Shown: positions 15,245 through 23,677 of the stretch, piece by piece
Position numbering within the stretch: position 1 is the first letter of the stretch
Layout of the letters: every line of letters begins with the position of its first letter
NCBI RefSeq assembly: GCF_031884435.1
Contig: NZ_CP134779.1
Span: 5,084,001-5,148,000, forward strand
Direction of reading: 5' to 3'
Length of the DNA: 64,000 nucleotides
Origin: Bosea sp. 685
GTDB lineage: Bacteria > Pseudomonadota > Alphaproteobacteria > Rhizobiales > Beijerinckiaceae
The notes under the pieces: model-generated
What the model saw: the letters and a program-made list of their open reading frames with translations, nothing else
Database searches by the model: none
Told to the model about the DNA's origin: nothing
Program-made: the position numbers and the translations under genes

Positions 15245-16429
15245 ATGATCAACCGCATCCTCACCCCTCGCGAACTCATCATCGGCGGCGGGTCGATCGC
15301 GCAGCTTCCCGCGCTGCTGGGGCGCCTCGGCGTCTCGCGGCCTCTGCTCGTCATCGACCCCGGCGTCCTCAAGCTCGGACTGGCCGAGCCCGCGATCGCC
15401 GCCATGCGCGCAGCCGGAATCGAGCTCGATATCTTCGCGGAGGTCATCGAGGATCCCACCGACGCCACGGTCGCTCTCGCCGTGGAGCGGATACGCAGCC
15501 GCGAGCGGGACAGCGTCATCGGCTTCGGCGGCGGCAGCGCCATCGACACGGGCAAGGCCGCCACCATCGTCGCCAGCACCGGGGAAGCGGTCCACGCCCT
15601 GAAAGTTCCGCGCATCGTCGACCTGAGCGTGATGCCCTTCATCGCGGTTCCGACGACGGCGGGAACGGGCAGCGAGGTGACGCGGGCCTGCGTAATCACC
15701 GACACGCAGCGCCAGGAGAAGATGCTGATCCTGGGAACGGCCGCCTTGCCGGCCGCCGCGATCGTCGATTTCGAGTTGACCCTGACTTGCCCGTTCCGCG
15801 TCACGGTCGACACGGGGCTCGATGCGCTGACGCATGCCCTGGAAGCGATCATAAACCGCAACCGCAACGCCCATGCCGATGCGCTCGCATTCTCGGCGCT
15901 GGCATTGATCGGCGCCCATCTCGAAACGGCCGCGAGCGAGCCGGGAAACCGCGCCGCCCGCGAGGCCATGATGCTCGGAGCGACCCATGCGGGGCTTGCC
16001 GTCTCCAACACATCGACGGCGCTGATCCATGGCCTCAGCCGCCCGATCGGCGCCTTCTTCCATGTCCCGCACGGCCTGTCGAACGCCATGCTGCTGCCGC
16101 TCGTCACCGCCTATTCCTTGTCGGCGGCACCGCGGCAATACGCGGCCGCGGCGCGGGCGCTCGGCTGGGCGACGGCGGGGGACAGCGACGCGCATGCCGG
16201 CCGCACGCTCGTCCAAGGTTTCATCGGCCTGAACGCACGGCTCAAGGTTCCGACGCCGCAAAACTTCGGCATCGGCGGGGAGCGCTACCAGGCGCTGCTG
16301 CCGGAGATGGCGCGCCAAGCCCTCAGCTCCGGGACGCCGCAGAACAATCCGCGCATCCCCGACACCGACGAAATCATCGAGCTTTACCGGAATGCCTGGG
16401 ATGGCCGGGTTCCGGTTTTTTTTAGATGA
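15245..16429 (+). CDS. Iron-containing alcohol dehydrogenase
   Basis: A 394-residue group III (Fe-ADH) dehydrogenase. The nucleotide-binding GFGGGSAIDTGKA motif, PTTAGTGSEVT, and the metal-ligand blocks DTGLDALTHALEA (Asp/His) and HGLSRPIGAFFHVPHG (His residues) are all present, so it should bind Fe2+ and NAD(P) and interconvert an alcohol and an aldehyde or keto acid. Length is normal. It sits 48 bases after the amino-acid ATPase. Together with the aldehyde dehydrogenase at 26-27.5 kb it could process a side chain released from the nitrogen substrate. The exact substrate cannot be read. Confidence 0.88.
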   Translation: MINRILTPRELIIGGGSIAQLPALLGRLGVSRPLLVIDPGVLKLGLAEPAIAAMRAAGIELDIFAEVIEDPTDATVALAVERIRSRERDSVIGFGGGSAIDTGKAATIVASTGEAVHALKVPRIVDLSVMPFIAVPTTAGTGSEVTRACVITDTQRQEKMLILGTAALPAAAIVDFELTLTCPFRVTVDTGLDALTHALEAIINRNRNAHADALAFSALALIGAHLETAASEPGNRAAREAMMLGATHAGLAVSNTSTALIHGLSRPIGAFFHVPHGLSNAMLLPLVTAYSLSAAPRQYAAAARALGWATAGDSDAHAGRTLVQGFIGLNARLKVPTPQNFGIGGERYQALLPEMARQALSSGTPQNNPRIPDTDEIIELYRNAWDGRVPVFFR

Positions 16430-16590
16430 CGAACAGCATCCCCTTCCCGATGCAAGCCGCTCCCGCCCGACGCTCCGCCATCGGCGAAAGCCGGTCTCGC
16501 GGCACGTTTCCCTCGCGCCGGCGGCGGTTGACTCGCCCCGATCGATCCTGCTGTCTGCAGGCGAGCGCGACGATGCGCGGTTGGCAAGGG

Positions 16591-17226
16591 ATGGTGCTGT
16601 CGTTGAGCGTCCAGGACAGTTCGACCGGCTCGGGAGCGCCGGGGGAGACACGCAAAACACTGGAAATCGCGCTTGGCCGTCAGATCCGCGCGATCCGGCG
16701 TTCGCATGATCTGTCGGTCGCCGATCTCGCGACGGCTGCCGGGATTTCGGCCGGCATGCTGTCGAAGATCGAGAACGGGCAGATCTCGCCCTCGCTCGGT
16801 ACGATCGCGGCCATCGCCGCCAGCGTCAACGTGCCGATCAGCACGCTCTTTGCCGCCTTCGAGGAGAAGAGCGACTGCTCCTATGTGCCGGCCGGCAAGG
16901 GGGTCAACATCGAGCGGCGCGGCACCAAGGCCGGGCATGTCTATGAGCTTCTGGGCCATGCGCTTGGCGGCGATGTGGTGGTCGAACCCTATCTCATCAC
17001 CCTGCGCGAGGATGCTTCGCCCTTCACCGGCTTCCAGCATGCCGGGGTCGAATTCATCTACATGCTCAGCGGCGAGGTGGTTTATCGGCACGCCGAGGGA
17101 CGCTATCGCTTGAAGCCGGGCGATGCGCTCTTGTTCGACTCGGGCGCGCTGCACGGGCCGGAGGAGTTCGTGCAATTGCCGATGACCTATCTGTCGATCA
17201 TCGTCTATCCGCGCCAGGCGCTTTAA
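16591..17226 (+). CDS. XRE-family regulator with cupin domain (PuuR-like)
   Basis: A regulator of about 211 residues. The helix-turn-helix reads HDLSVADLATAAGISAGMLS then KIENGQISPSL, and a C-terminal cupin contains GVEFIYMLSGEVVYRHAEGR and PGDALLFDSGALHGP. This layout is shared with PuuR and other amine- or amino-acid-responsive repressors. The open frame extends back to 16426, overlapping the ADH stop, but that extension is low-quality coding. I prefer the ATG at 16591 (or 16573). It directly precedes glxBCD-glnT and probably regulates it in response to an amine or glutamylated amine. Confidence 0.82.
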   Translation: MVLSLSVQDSSTGSGAPGETRKTLEIALGRQIRAIRRSHDLSVADLATAAGISAGMLSKIENGQISPSLGTIAAIAASVNVPISTLFAAFEEKSDCSYVPAGKGVNIERRGTKAGHVYELLGHALGGDVVVEPYLITLREDASPFTGFQHAGVEFIYMLSGEVVYRHAEGRYRLKPGDALLFDSGALHGPEEFVQLPMTYLSIIVYPRQAL

Positions 17227-17261
17227 GTTTCCTGATGAGAACTTTTGTTTCTTGACAGGAT

Positions 17262-17289
17262 AAGCGCCTATGCTAGGACACTCTCCATG
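17262..17289 (+). promoter_or_regulatory. Candidate sigma-70 promoter for glxBCD
   Basis: A consensus TTGACA at 17262-17267 is followed after 16 bases by TAGGAC (17284-17289), with TATGCT at 17279 as an alternative -10. A partly symmetric GTTTCCTGATGAGAAC lies just upstream (17227-17242) and could be the XRE operator. The glxB start is at 17303. Confidence 0.4.
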
Positions 17290-17302
17290 ACGGGAGGGTC
17301 AC

Positions 17303-18193
17303 ATGTGCGGGATCGTCGGCTTATTCATCAAGACTCCGGAGCTTGAGCAAGATCTGGGCCGGCTCCTCTCCGGCATGCTCGAGACGATGAGCGATCGCGG
17401 GCCCGACAGCGCGGGCTTCGCCATCTACGGCGCGGACAAGGCCGACCTCGTCAAGCTGACGCTCAGCCATTCCGACCCTGCTGCCTTGGAGCGCGCCGCC
17501 GCCGAGCTCAACGCCCATCTCGGCTATCCCACGGAGCGGACCACCCGCTCCAACCACCTCATCGTCTCGGTGCGCCGCGCCGACGAGGAGAAGGCGCGTG
17601 CCTTCGCGACTGCCGCCGGCCTGCGCGTCGTCGGCGCCGGCAAGCGCATGGAGATCTTCAAGGAGGTCGGGCTTCCCATCCAGGTCGCGGAGCAGTTCGG
17701 CCTCTCCGGCATGTCCGGCACGCACGGCATCGGCCATACCCGCATGGCAACAGAATCCGCCGTGACCACGAACGGCGCCCATCCCTTCTCGACCGGACGG
17801 GACCAGTGCCTCGTCCATAACGGCTCGCTCTCCAACCACAATTCGGTGCGGCGCGAGCTGAAGCGCGAGGGCCTGTCCTTCGAGACCGAGAACGACAGCG
17901 AGGTCGCCGCCGGCTACCTGACCTGGCGCATGCGCGAGGGTGCTTCGCTGCGCATGGCGCTGGAGGACAGCCTCAAGGCGCTGGACGGCTTCTACACCTT
18001 CGTGGTCGGCACCGAGAACGGCTTTGCCGTGCTGCGCGACCCCGTCTCCTGCAAGCCGGCGGTGATGGCGGAGACCAAGGACTATGTCGCATTCGGCTCG
18101 GAATACCGTGCGCTTGCCGGCCTGCCCGGCATCGAAAGCGCCCATATCTTCGAGCCTGAGCCAGCCAAGGTCTACGCCTGGGAGCGCGCCTGA
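17303..18193 (+). CDS. glxB: Class II glutamine amidotransferase, GlxB/MgsA type
   Basis: A 296-residue N-terminal-nucleophile amidotransferase. It starts MCGIVGLF, so Cys1 after processing is the glutaminase nucleophile, and SDRGPDSAGFAIYG and CLVHNGSLSNH complete the site. It is a stand-alone version of the glutamate synthase amidotransferase domain, as in rhizobial GlxB or N-methylglutamate synthase subunit A. It supplies ammonia from glutamine, or assists transfer from glutamine-like donors, to the FMN subunit GlxD. It overlaps glxC by one base (stop TGA, start ATG). glxB, glxC, glxD and glnT run in one direction. Confidence 0.85.
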   Translation: MCGIVGLFIKTPELEQDLGRLLSGMLETMSDRGPDSAGFAIYGADKADLVKLTLSHSDPAALERAAAELNAHLGYPTERTTRSNHLIVSVRRADEEKARAFATAAGLRVVGAGKRMEIFKEVGLPIQVAEQFGLSGMSGTHGIGHTRMATESAVTTNGAHPFSTGRDQCLVHNGSLSNHNSVRRELKREGLSFETENDSEVAAGYLTWRMREGASLRMALEDSLKALDGFYTFVVGTENGFAVLRDPVSCKPAVMAETKDYVAFGSEYRALAGLPGIESAHIFEPEPAKVYAWERA

Positions 18194-18882
18194 TGCCTGT
18201 CGTCGACCTCGCAACGGTTCCGCTGCGCTCGCTGAACGCGGATCTGCACAAGCTGCCCCAAAACACCAATGAGACGCATTGGACGATCAGGAATCCCGGC
18301 GGCAAGCACGCTCTGGCGGTCGGGCTCGACGCGCCGGTGATCGTCGAGATCGAGGGGCATGTCGGCTACTATTGCGGCGGCATGAACAAGGAAGCGACGA
18401 TCGTCGTCTCCGGCAATGCCGGGGTCGGCGTCGGCGAGAACATGATGTCGGGCGAAATCCGCATCAAGGGCGACGCCAGCCAGGCGGCCGGCGCCACAGG
18501 CCGCGGCGGCCTTCTCGTCATCGAGGGTGATGCATCGGCCCGCTGCGGCATCTCGATGAAGGGCATCGACATCGTCGTGAAGGGCTCGATCGGCCCGATG
18601 AGCGCCTTCATGGCGCAAGAAGGCAATCTCGTCGTGCTCGGCGATGCCGGCGAGGCGCTGGGCGATTCCATCTACGAGGCCAGGCTCTTCGTGCGCGGCG
18701 CGGTCAGGAGCCTCGGTGCCGATTGCGTGGAGAAGCCGATGGAGGCCGCCGACCGCACGGCGCTGGCAGGCGTCATCGCGCGCGCGGGCCTCAGCGACGA
18801 CGTCTCGCCGGACGAGTTCAAGCTCTATGGCTCCGCCCGCACCCTCTACCATTTCCACGTCGACAACGCCTCGGCGTATTGA
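18193..18882 (+). CDS. glxC: GXGXG-domain subunit, GlxC/MgsB type
   Basis: A 229-residue protein built on the GXGXG beta-helix that forms the C-terminal domain of large-subunit glutamate synthase. Repeats such as VVSGNAGVGVGENMMSGEIR and VIEGDASARCGISMKG are visible. In glutamate synthase this domain is structural and helps build the ammonia tunnel. As a separate subunit it matches GlxC or MgsB. It is coupled to glxB by a one-base overlap and followed by glxD after 11 bases. Confidence 0.85.
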   Translation: MPVVDLATVPLRSLNADLHKLPQNTNETHWTIRNPGGKHALAVGLDAPVIVEIEGHVGYYCGGMNKEATIVVSGNAGVGVGENMMSGEIRIKGDASQAAGATGRGGLLVIEGDASARCGISMKGIDIVVKGSIGPMSAFMAQEGNLVVLGDAGEALGDSIYEARLFVRGAVRSLGADCVEKPMEAADRTALAGVIARAGLSDDVSPDEFKLYGSARTLYHFHVDNASAY

Positions 18883-18893
18883 GCGAGCTCCCC

Positions 18894-20264
18894 ATGACCG
18901 CGTCACTCAAGCCCATGCCGGCTGCACCGCTTATCGACATGCCAGCGACCGCGCAGACCACGCCGCGCTTCTCCGCGACCTTCGATCCGCACACGATCTC
19001 GGAGATCCAGCGCGCTGCCGCGACCGGCATCTACGACATCCGCGGCGGCGGGGCGAAGCGCAAGCTGCCGCATTTCGACGACCTGCTCTTCCTGGGCGCC
19101 TCGATCTCGCGCTACCCGCTCGAAGGCTATCGCGAGAAATGCGGCACCGATGTCGTGCTCGGCGCCCGCTTCGCCAAGAAGCCGATCCATCTGAAGATCC
19201 CGATCACGATCGCCGGAATGAGCTTCGGCGCCTTGTCGGGACCGGCCAAGGAGGCGCTCGGGCGCGGTGCGACGATCGTCGGCACCTCGACGACGACGGG
19301 CGATGGCGGCATGACGCCCGAAGAACGCGGCCACTCGCAGACACTGGTCTACCAGTACCTGCCCTCGCGCTACGGCATGAACCCGGACGATCTGCGCAAG
19401 GCCGACGCGATCGAGATCGTGATCGGCCAGGGCGCCAAGCCCGGCGGCGGCGGCATGCTGCTCGGCCAGAAGATTTCCCCGCGCGTCGCCAGGATGCGCA
19501 ATCTGCCGGAAGGCATCGACCAGCGCTCGGCCTGCCGCCACCCGGACTGGACCGGCCCCGATGATCTCGAGATCAAGATCGAGGAGCTGCGCGAGATCAC
19601 CGATTGGGAGAAGCCGATCTATGTGAAGGTCGGCGCCAGCCGGCCCTATTACGACACCGCGCTTGCCGTGAAATCCGGCGCCGATGTCGTGGTGCTCGAC
19701 GGCATGCAGGGCGGCACGGCGGCGACGCAGGAGGTCTTCATCGAGAATGTCGGCCTGCCGATCCTGGCGGCCATCCGCCCGGCCGTGCAGGCGCTGCAGG
19801 ATCTCGGTATGCATCGCAAGGTCCAGCTCATCGTCTCCGGCGGCATCAGAACCGGCGCCGACGTCGCCAAGGCGCTGGCGCTCGGCGCCGATGCGGTTGC
19901 GATCGGCACTGCGGCCTTGATCGCGCTCGGCGACAACGACCCGCGGCTGGAAGCGGAATACGCCAAGCTCGGCACCACGGCCGGCGCTTATGACGACTGG
20001 CATGAGGGGCGCGATCCCGCCGGCATCACGACGCAGGATCCCGAGCTCGCTGCGCGTCTCGACCCGGTCAAGGCCGGGCGCAGATTGGCGAATTACCTCT
20101 CCGTCCTGGCGTTGGAAACGCAGACCATCGCGCGCGCCTGCGGCAAGAGCCATGTCCATAATCTGGAGCCGGAGGATCTCGTGGCGCTGACCGTGGAAGC
20201 CGCCGCCATGGCGCGCGTGCCGCTGGCCGGCACCAACTGGATTCCCGGCAGCGCCGGGTTCTGA
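18894..20264 (+). CDS. glxD: FMN-binding glutamate synthase domain protein, GlxD/MgsC type
   Basis: A 456-residue protein matching the central plus FMN-binding TIM-barrel domain of glutamate synthase. Key blocks are PITIAGMSFGALSGPAKEAL, GQGAKPGGGGMLLGQKI, VVLDGMQGGTAATQ and VSGGIRTGADVAKALALGAD (phosphate-binding loop). With GlxB and GlxC it would form a three-subunit glutamate- or N-alkylglutamate-synthase. The ATG at 18894 follows GAGCGAG. In the N-methylglutamate pathway this complex exchanges the amine of gamma-glutamyl-alkylamide onto 2-oxoglutarate or glutamate. The physiological role of the rhizobial Glx form is less clear. Confidence 0.87.
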   Translation: MTASLKPMPAAPLIDMPATAQTTPRFSATFDPHTISEIQRAAATGIYDIRGGGAKRKLPHFDDLLFLGASISRYPLEGYREKCGTDVVLGARFAKKPIHLKIPITIAGMSFGALSGPAKEALGRGATIVGTSTTTGDGGMTPEERGHSQTLVYQYLPSRYGMNPDDLRKADAIEIVIGQGAKPGGGGMLLGQKISPRVARMRNLPEGIDQRSACRHPDWTGPDDLEIKIEELREITDWEKPIYVKVGASRPYYDTALAVKSGADVVVLDGMQGGTAATQEVFIENVGLPILAAIRPAVQALQDLGMHRKVQLIVSGGIRTGADVAKALALGADAVAIGTAALIALGDNDPRLEAEYAKLGTTAGAYDDWHEGRDPAGITTQDPELAARLDPVKAGRRLANYLSVLALETQTIARACGKSHVHNLEPEDLVALTVEAAAMARVPLAGTNWIPGSAGF

Positions 20265-20276
20265 AAGCCATTGAGG

Positions 20277-20303
20277 GGGCCGTCCAACGAGGCGGCCCTT
20301 ATC
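20277..20303 (+). terminator. Hairpin between glxD and glnT
   Basis: GGGCCG and CGGCCC pair across a 10-base loop and are followed by TTATCGTTT. The weak T tract suggests partial termination or attenuation, lowering glnT expression relative to glxBCD. glnT starts 22 bases later. Confidence 0.5.
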
Positions 20304-20324
20304 GTTTAAGGAATGGGGAACTGA

Positions 20325-21623
20325 ATGACCGTTGATCTCGCCGCCGCCGCCAAGGAGCGCGGCATCAAGTATTTCTTGATCTCCTACACTGATCTGTTCG
20401 GCGTCCAGCGCGCAAAACTGGTTCCCGCCAGTGCCATCAACGGCATGGCGAAGAGCGGCGCCGGCTTTGCCGGCTTCGCGACCTGGCTCGACATGACGCC
20501 GGCCGACCCCGATCTCTTCGCGGTGCCCGATCCCGACAGCTTGATCCAGCTGCCCTGGAAGCCGGAGGTCGGCTGGCTCGCGGCCGATCTGTGGATGAAC
20601 GGCAAGGAGGTGGCGCAGGCCCCGCGCAACCTGCTCAAGCGCTTGGTCAAGGACGCCGCCGCCCATGGTTATACGATCAAGACCGGCGTCGAATGCGAGT
20701 TCTTCCTGACGACGCCCGACGGCCTCGAAGTCTGCGACAGCGCCGACAAGCAGACCAAGCCCTGCTACGATCAGTCGGCCCTGATGCGCCAATACGACGT
20801 CATCGCCGAACTCTGCGACGCGATGCTGGCGCTTGGCTGGAAGCCCTACCAGAACGACCATGAGGACGCGAACGGCCAGTTCGAGATGAACTGGAATTTC
20901 GGCGAGGTGCTCGTCACCGCCGACCGCCATTCCTTCTTCAAATACATGGCGAAATCGATCGCCGAGAAGCACGGCCTGCGGGCGACCTTCATGCCAAAGC
21001 CGTTCCTGAACCTGACCGGCAGCGGCTGCCACGCCCATGTCTCGGTTTGGAACGGCGAGCGCAACCTGTTCGAGGACGAGGCCGGCGAGCTCGGCGTCTC
21101 ACAGCTCGGCTATCACTTCATCGGCGGCGTGATCCATTCGGCCGACGCGCTCTGCGCCTTGTTCAACCCGACGGTGAACTCCTACAAGCGCATCAACGCG
21201 CCGCGCACGACCTCTGGCGCGACCTGGTCGCCCAACACCGTGACCTATTCCGGCAACAACCGCACCCATATGATCCGCATTCCCGAGGGCGGGCGGTTCG
21301 AATTGCGGCTGCCCGACGGCGCGGCCAACCCCTATCTCCTGCAAGCCGGCATCGTCGCCGCCGGCCTCGACGGCATCCGCCACAAGCGCGATCCCGGCAA
21401 GCGCCTCGACATCAACATGTACACGGACGGCCACCTGGTCGAGGGCGTCAAGAAGCTGCCGCTCAACATGCTCGACGCGCTGCGCGCGCTCGAAGCTTCG
21501 GAGGTCCTGAAGGAAGGCCTTGGCGCCTTCGTGCCCGCCTATCTCAAGCTCAAGCACCAGGAATGGAACGACTACGCACGCCATCTCACCCAGTGGGAGC
21601 GTGACGTGACGCTCGACTGCTGA
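20325..21623 (+). CDS. glnT: Type III glutamine synthetase GlnT / gamma-glutamylalkylamide synthetase
   Basis: A 432-residue member of the glutamine synthetase superfamily. The metal and substrate blocks are TGVECEFFLT, HEDANGQFEMNW, GSGCHAHVSVW and RIPEGGRFELRLPDGAANPY. Length and sequence fit GlnT of rhizobia and GmaS (gamma-glutamylmethylamide synthetase) rather than GlnA. It would ligate glutamate to ammonia or to an alkylamine using ATP. Its position behind glxBCD matches glnT-glx clusters and the gmaS-mgsABC part of the N-methylglutamate pathway. The dehydrogenase part (mgdABCD) is absent here, so the methylamine function is unproven. A terminator follows at 21629. Confidence 0.88.
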   Translation: MTVDLAAAAKERGIKYFLISYTDLFGVQRAKLVPASAINGMAKSGAGFAGFATWLDMTPADPDLFAVPDPDSLIQLPWKPEVGWLAADLWMNGKEVAQAPRNLLKRLVKDAAAHGYTIKTGVECEFFLTTPDGLEVCDSADKQTKPCYDQSALMRQYDVIAELCDAMLALGWKPYQNDHEDANGQFEMNWNFGEVLVTADRHSFFKYMAKSIAEKHGLRATFMPKPFLNLTGSGCHAHVSVWNGERNLFEDEAGELGVSQLGYHFIGGVIHSADALCALFNPTVNSYKRINAPRTTSGATWSPNTVTYSGNNRTHMIRIPEGGRFELRLPDGAANPYLLQAGIVAAGLDGIRHKRDPGKRLDINMYTDGHLVEGVKKLPLNMLDALRALEASEVLKEGLGAFVPAYLKLKHQEWNDYARHLTQWERDVTLDC

Positions 21624-21628
21624 GGGCG

Positions 21629-21658
21629 GAGCGGCTTTCTCGGGCCGCTCTCATTATT
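21629..21658 (+). terminator. Rho-independent-type terminator after glnT
   Basis: GAGCGGC and GCCGCTC form a perfect 7-bp stem around an 8-base loop, followed by TCATTATT. It ends the rightward glx-glnT transcript just before a larger palindromic repeat. Confidence 0.6.
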
Positions 21659-21729
21659 GCAAGCGCAGCGAAGCAATCCGAGGCCGCAATGCGAGCCCCC
21701 TGGATTGCTTCGCTGCGCTCGCAATGACG
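21655..21729. repeat. Large palindromic repeat (REP-like, family A)
   Basis: Two 23-bp arms (21657-21679 and 21702-21724) are inverted copies with a single mismatch, separated by a 22-bp spacer. The arm core is GAGCGCAGCGAAGCAATCC. A related half copy lies at 47699-47727. The repeat sits between the convergent glnT and potA-type genes and could also act as a two-way terminator. Confidence 0.7.
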
Positions 21730-21758
21730 TTGGCGGGTCTCGGCCCGCCTTCCGGCTC

Positions 21759-22877
21759 TCAGGGTGCGCTGTAAATGCGGGCGGCTCCCGCCGGCCAGCC
21801 GAGGCGGACCTTGTCCGCGGTTTGCGGCGGCTGGCCCCTGAAGCCGTCGCAGGGCAAGCGGATCGAGACCTCGCCGCCCCAGCTCGTGCGCGTCAGGACA
21901 TGTACGACATCGCCGAGGAAGGTCGTCGCGGTGACAGTGGCCGGAACCAGCCCTGCCGCCATGTCGTCGCCCCGGGTGATCGTGAGACGCTCCGGCCGGA
22001 CCATGATCGCGACATCGTCCCCGGCCTTGAGACCCGCGCCAGCAAGGCTCGCACCGGCAAGGCTCGCACCGGTAAGCCCCGGAAGCCGCGAGCCATCAGG
22101 CAGAACCGCCTCGAAGGCGGCCCCGCTCGCGGATGCGACCTTGGCCGGCAGGAAGTTGGAATTGCCGATGAAGCCCGCGACGAAATGCGTGGCGGGTGCA
22201 TCGTAAAGGTCGCGGCCGGACCCGACCTGCTCGATCCGGCCATTGTTGAACAAGGCGACGCGGTCGGACAGGCGCAGCGCCTCCTCCTGATCATGCGTGA
22301 CATAGAGGATCGTTACCCCGGTCTCGTTATGGATGCGCTTGATCTCGAACTGGATCTCTTCCTTCAATTTCTTGTCGAGCGCGGAAAGCGGCTCGTCCAT
22401 CAAGAGCAATGGCGGGTCATAGGCCAGGGCGCGAGCCAGGGCCACGCGCTGCTGCTGGCCGCCGGAGAGCTGCGCCGGCATGCGCTCCGCATAGCGCTCC
22501 AATCGCACGAGCCTGAGCATGGCCTGAACCCGCGCGTCGATCTCCGCCTTCGAGCGACGCCGGACCTTGAGCGGAAAGGCGATGTTGTCGGCGATGCTCA
22601 GATGCGGAAACAGCGTGTAGCGCTGGAAGACCATGCCGATATTGCGCTTGTTCGACGGCACCCGCAGCAGCGAGCTTCCACGCAGCAACACATCGCCGGC
22701 CGACGGTGCCTGGAACCCGGCGATGACATAGAGCGTCGTGCTCTTGCCGGAGCCTGAGGGCCCCAGGAATGTGACGAATTCGCCCTCAGCGATATCCAGC
22801 GAAACATCCTCCACCGCCGCGACTGCGCCATAGCGCTTGGCGACGCCCCTGATGGACAGGAAGGGGGTCGTCGTCAT
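21759..22877 (-). CDS. PotA-type ABC transporter ATP-binding protein
   Basis: A 372-residue ATPase of the spermidine/putrescine (PotA, CUT1-like) group. Walker A is [12 protein letters not shown], signature [15 protein letters not shown], Walker B LLLMDEPLSALD, switch VTHDQEEAL. The C-terminal TOBE-type regulatory domain (about 240-372) contains the run GASLAGASLAGAGL, encoded by a 15-bp direct repeat at 22041-22070. The ATG at 22877 overlaps the stop of the upstream permease. It is the last gene of the run starting at 30919, apart from its own promoter possibilities. Confidence 0.9.
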   Translation of the reverse strand: MTTTPFLSIRGVAKRYGAVAAVEDVSLDIAEGEFVTFLGPSGSGKSTTLYVIAGFQAPSAGDVLLRGSSLLRVPSNKRNIGMVFQRYTLFPHLSIADNIAFPLKVRRRSKAEIDARVQAMLRLVRLERYAERMPAQLSGGQQQRVALARALAYDPPLLLMDEPLSALDKKLKEEIQFEIKRIHNETGVTILYVTHDQEEALRLSDRVALFNNGRIEQVGSGRDLYDAPATHFVAGFIGNSNFLPAKVASASGAAFEAVLPDGSRLPGLTGASLAGASLAGAGLKAGDDVAIMVRPERLTITRGDDMAAGLVPATVTATTFLGDVVHVLTRTSWGGEVSIRLPCDGFRGQPPQTADKVRLGWPAGAARIYSAP

Positions 22878-23674
22878 GAGGGTTTGTCCTTGCGAAGGAA
22901 GGCGGCGAGCAGCATCAGCACCGCGGTGAAGCCGACGAGGATCGAGGATACGGCGGCGATGACCGGCGAGAGATCCTGCCGCAGCGTCGAGAAGATCCGC
23001 ACGGGCAAGGTCTGGAGGTCGGGGCTCGCCATGAAGATGGCGATGACGACCTCGTCCCAGGATGCCAGAAACGAGAAGATTGCCGCGCCGAACACGCCAA
23101 GCCGGATCGAAGGGATCGTCACCCGCAGCTTGGCCTCCAGCGGGCTCGTGCCGCAGATGATCGCGGCATCCTCGATCGCCGTATCGAAGCGCTCCAGCGC
23201 ATTGCAGATCGAAATGATCGCGAATGGCAGCGCCACCACCAGATGGGCGATGACGAAGCCGATGAAGGTGCCGTTGAGCTGGATCCGCAGGAACAGCGCA
23301 TAAAGCGCCACCGCCAGTACCACGACCGGCAAGACCATCGGCGTCAAGAACAAGGCACGGACCAGTTCGCGCCCCGGGAAACGCCCGCGCGTCAGCCCGA
23401 ACGACGCCATCAGGCCGATGACGGTCGAGAGCACCATGACGGTCAGCGCGATCCTGAGGCTGACGAAGAAGGAGGTCAGCCATTCCGGATCGGCGAAGAG
23501 CTGGCCATACCATTTCAGCGTCCAGGCCGGCGGCGGGAATTGCAGCCATTGCGAGGAGCCGAAGGACAAAGCGACGATCAGCAGGATCGGCAGGAGCAGG
23601 AACAGGCCGACAAGCACGGCGACAAGGCCAAGGGCATAGCGCAGCCAGCCGAGACGATCGAAATCGAGCAGCAT
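22874..23674 (-). CDS. PotC-type ABC transporter permease
   Basis: A 266-residue inner-membrane permease with about six helices. The EAA-type cytoplasmic loop is DAAIICGTSPLEAKLRVTIP, which contacts the ATPase. It belongs to the binding-protein-dependent permeases of polyamine/opine type. Its stop overlaps the ATPase start (ATGA) and its start lies 3 bases after the stop of the PotB-like gene, so all are translated together. It forms a heterodimer with the PotB-like subunit. Confidence 0.9.
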   Translation of the reverse strand: MLLDFDRLGWLRYALGLVAVLVGLFLLLPILLIVALSFGSSQWLQFPPPAWTLKWYGQLFADPEWLTSFFVSLRIALTVMVLSTVIGLMASFGLTRGRFPGRELVRALFLTPMVLPVVVLAVALYALFLRIQLNGTFIGFVIAHLVVALPFAIISICNALERFDTAIEDAAIICGTSPLEAKLRVTIPSIRLGVFGAAIFSFLASWDEVVIAIFMASPDLQTLPVRIFSTLRQDLSPVIAAVSSILVGFTAVLMLLAAFLRKDKPS

Positions 23675-23677
23675 GGC

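Noticed and set aside
14333..16660. Very long minus-strand open frames (775 and 581 codons) opposite the ABC ATPase and alcohol dehydrogenase
   Set aside because: They are antisense to genes with intact motifs. Their composition (Arg/Asp-rich or Ser/Arg-rich, no domains) is what GC-rich third codon positions produce on the other strand.
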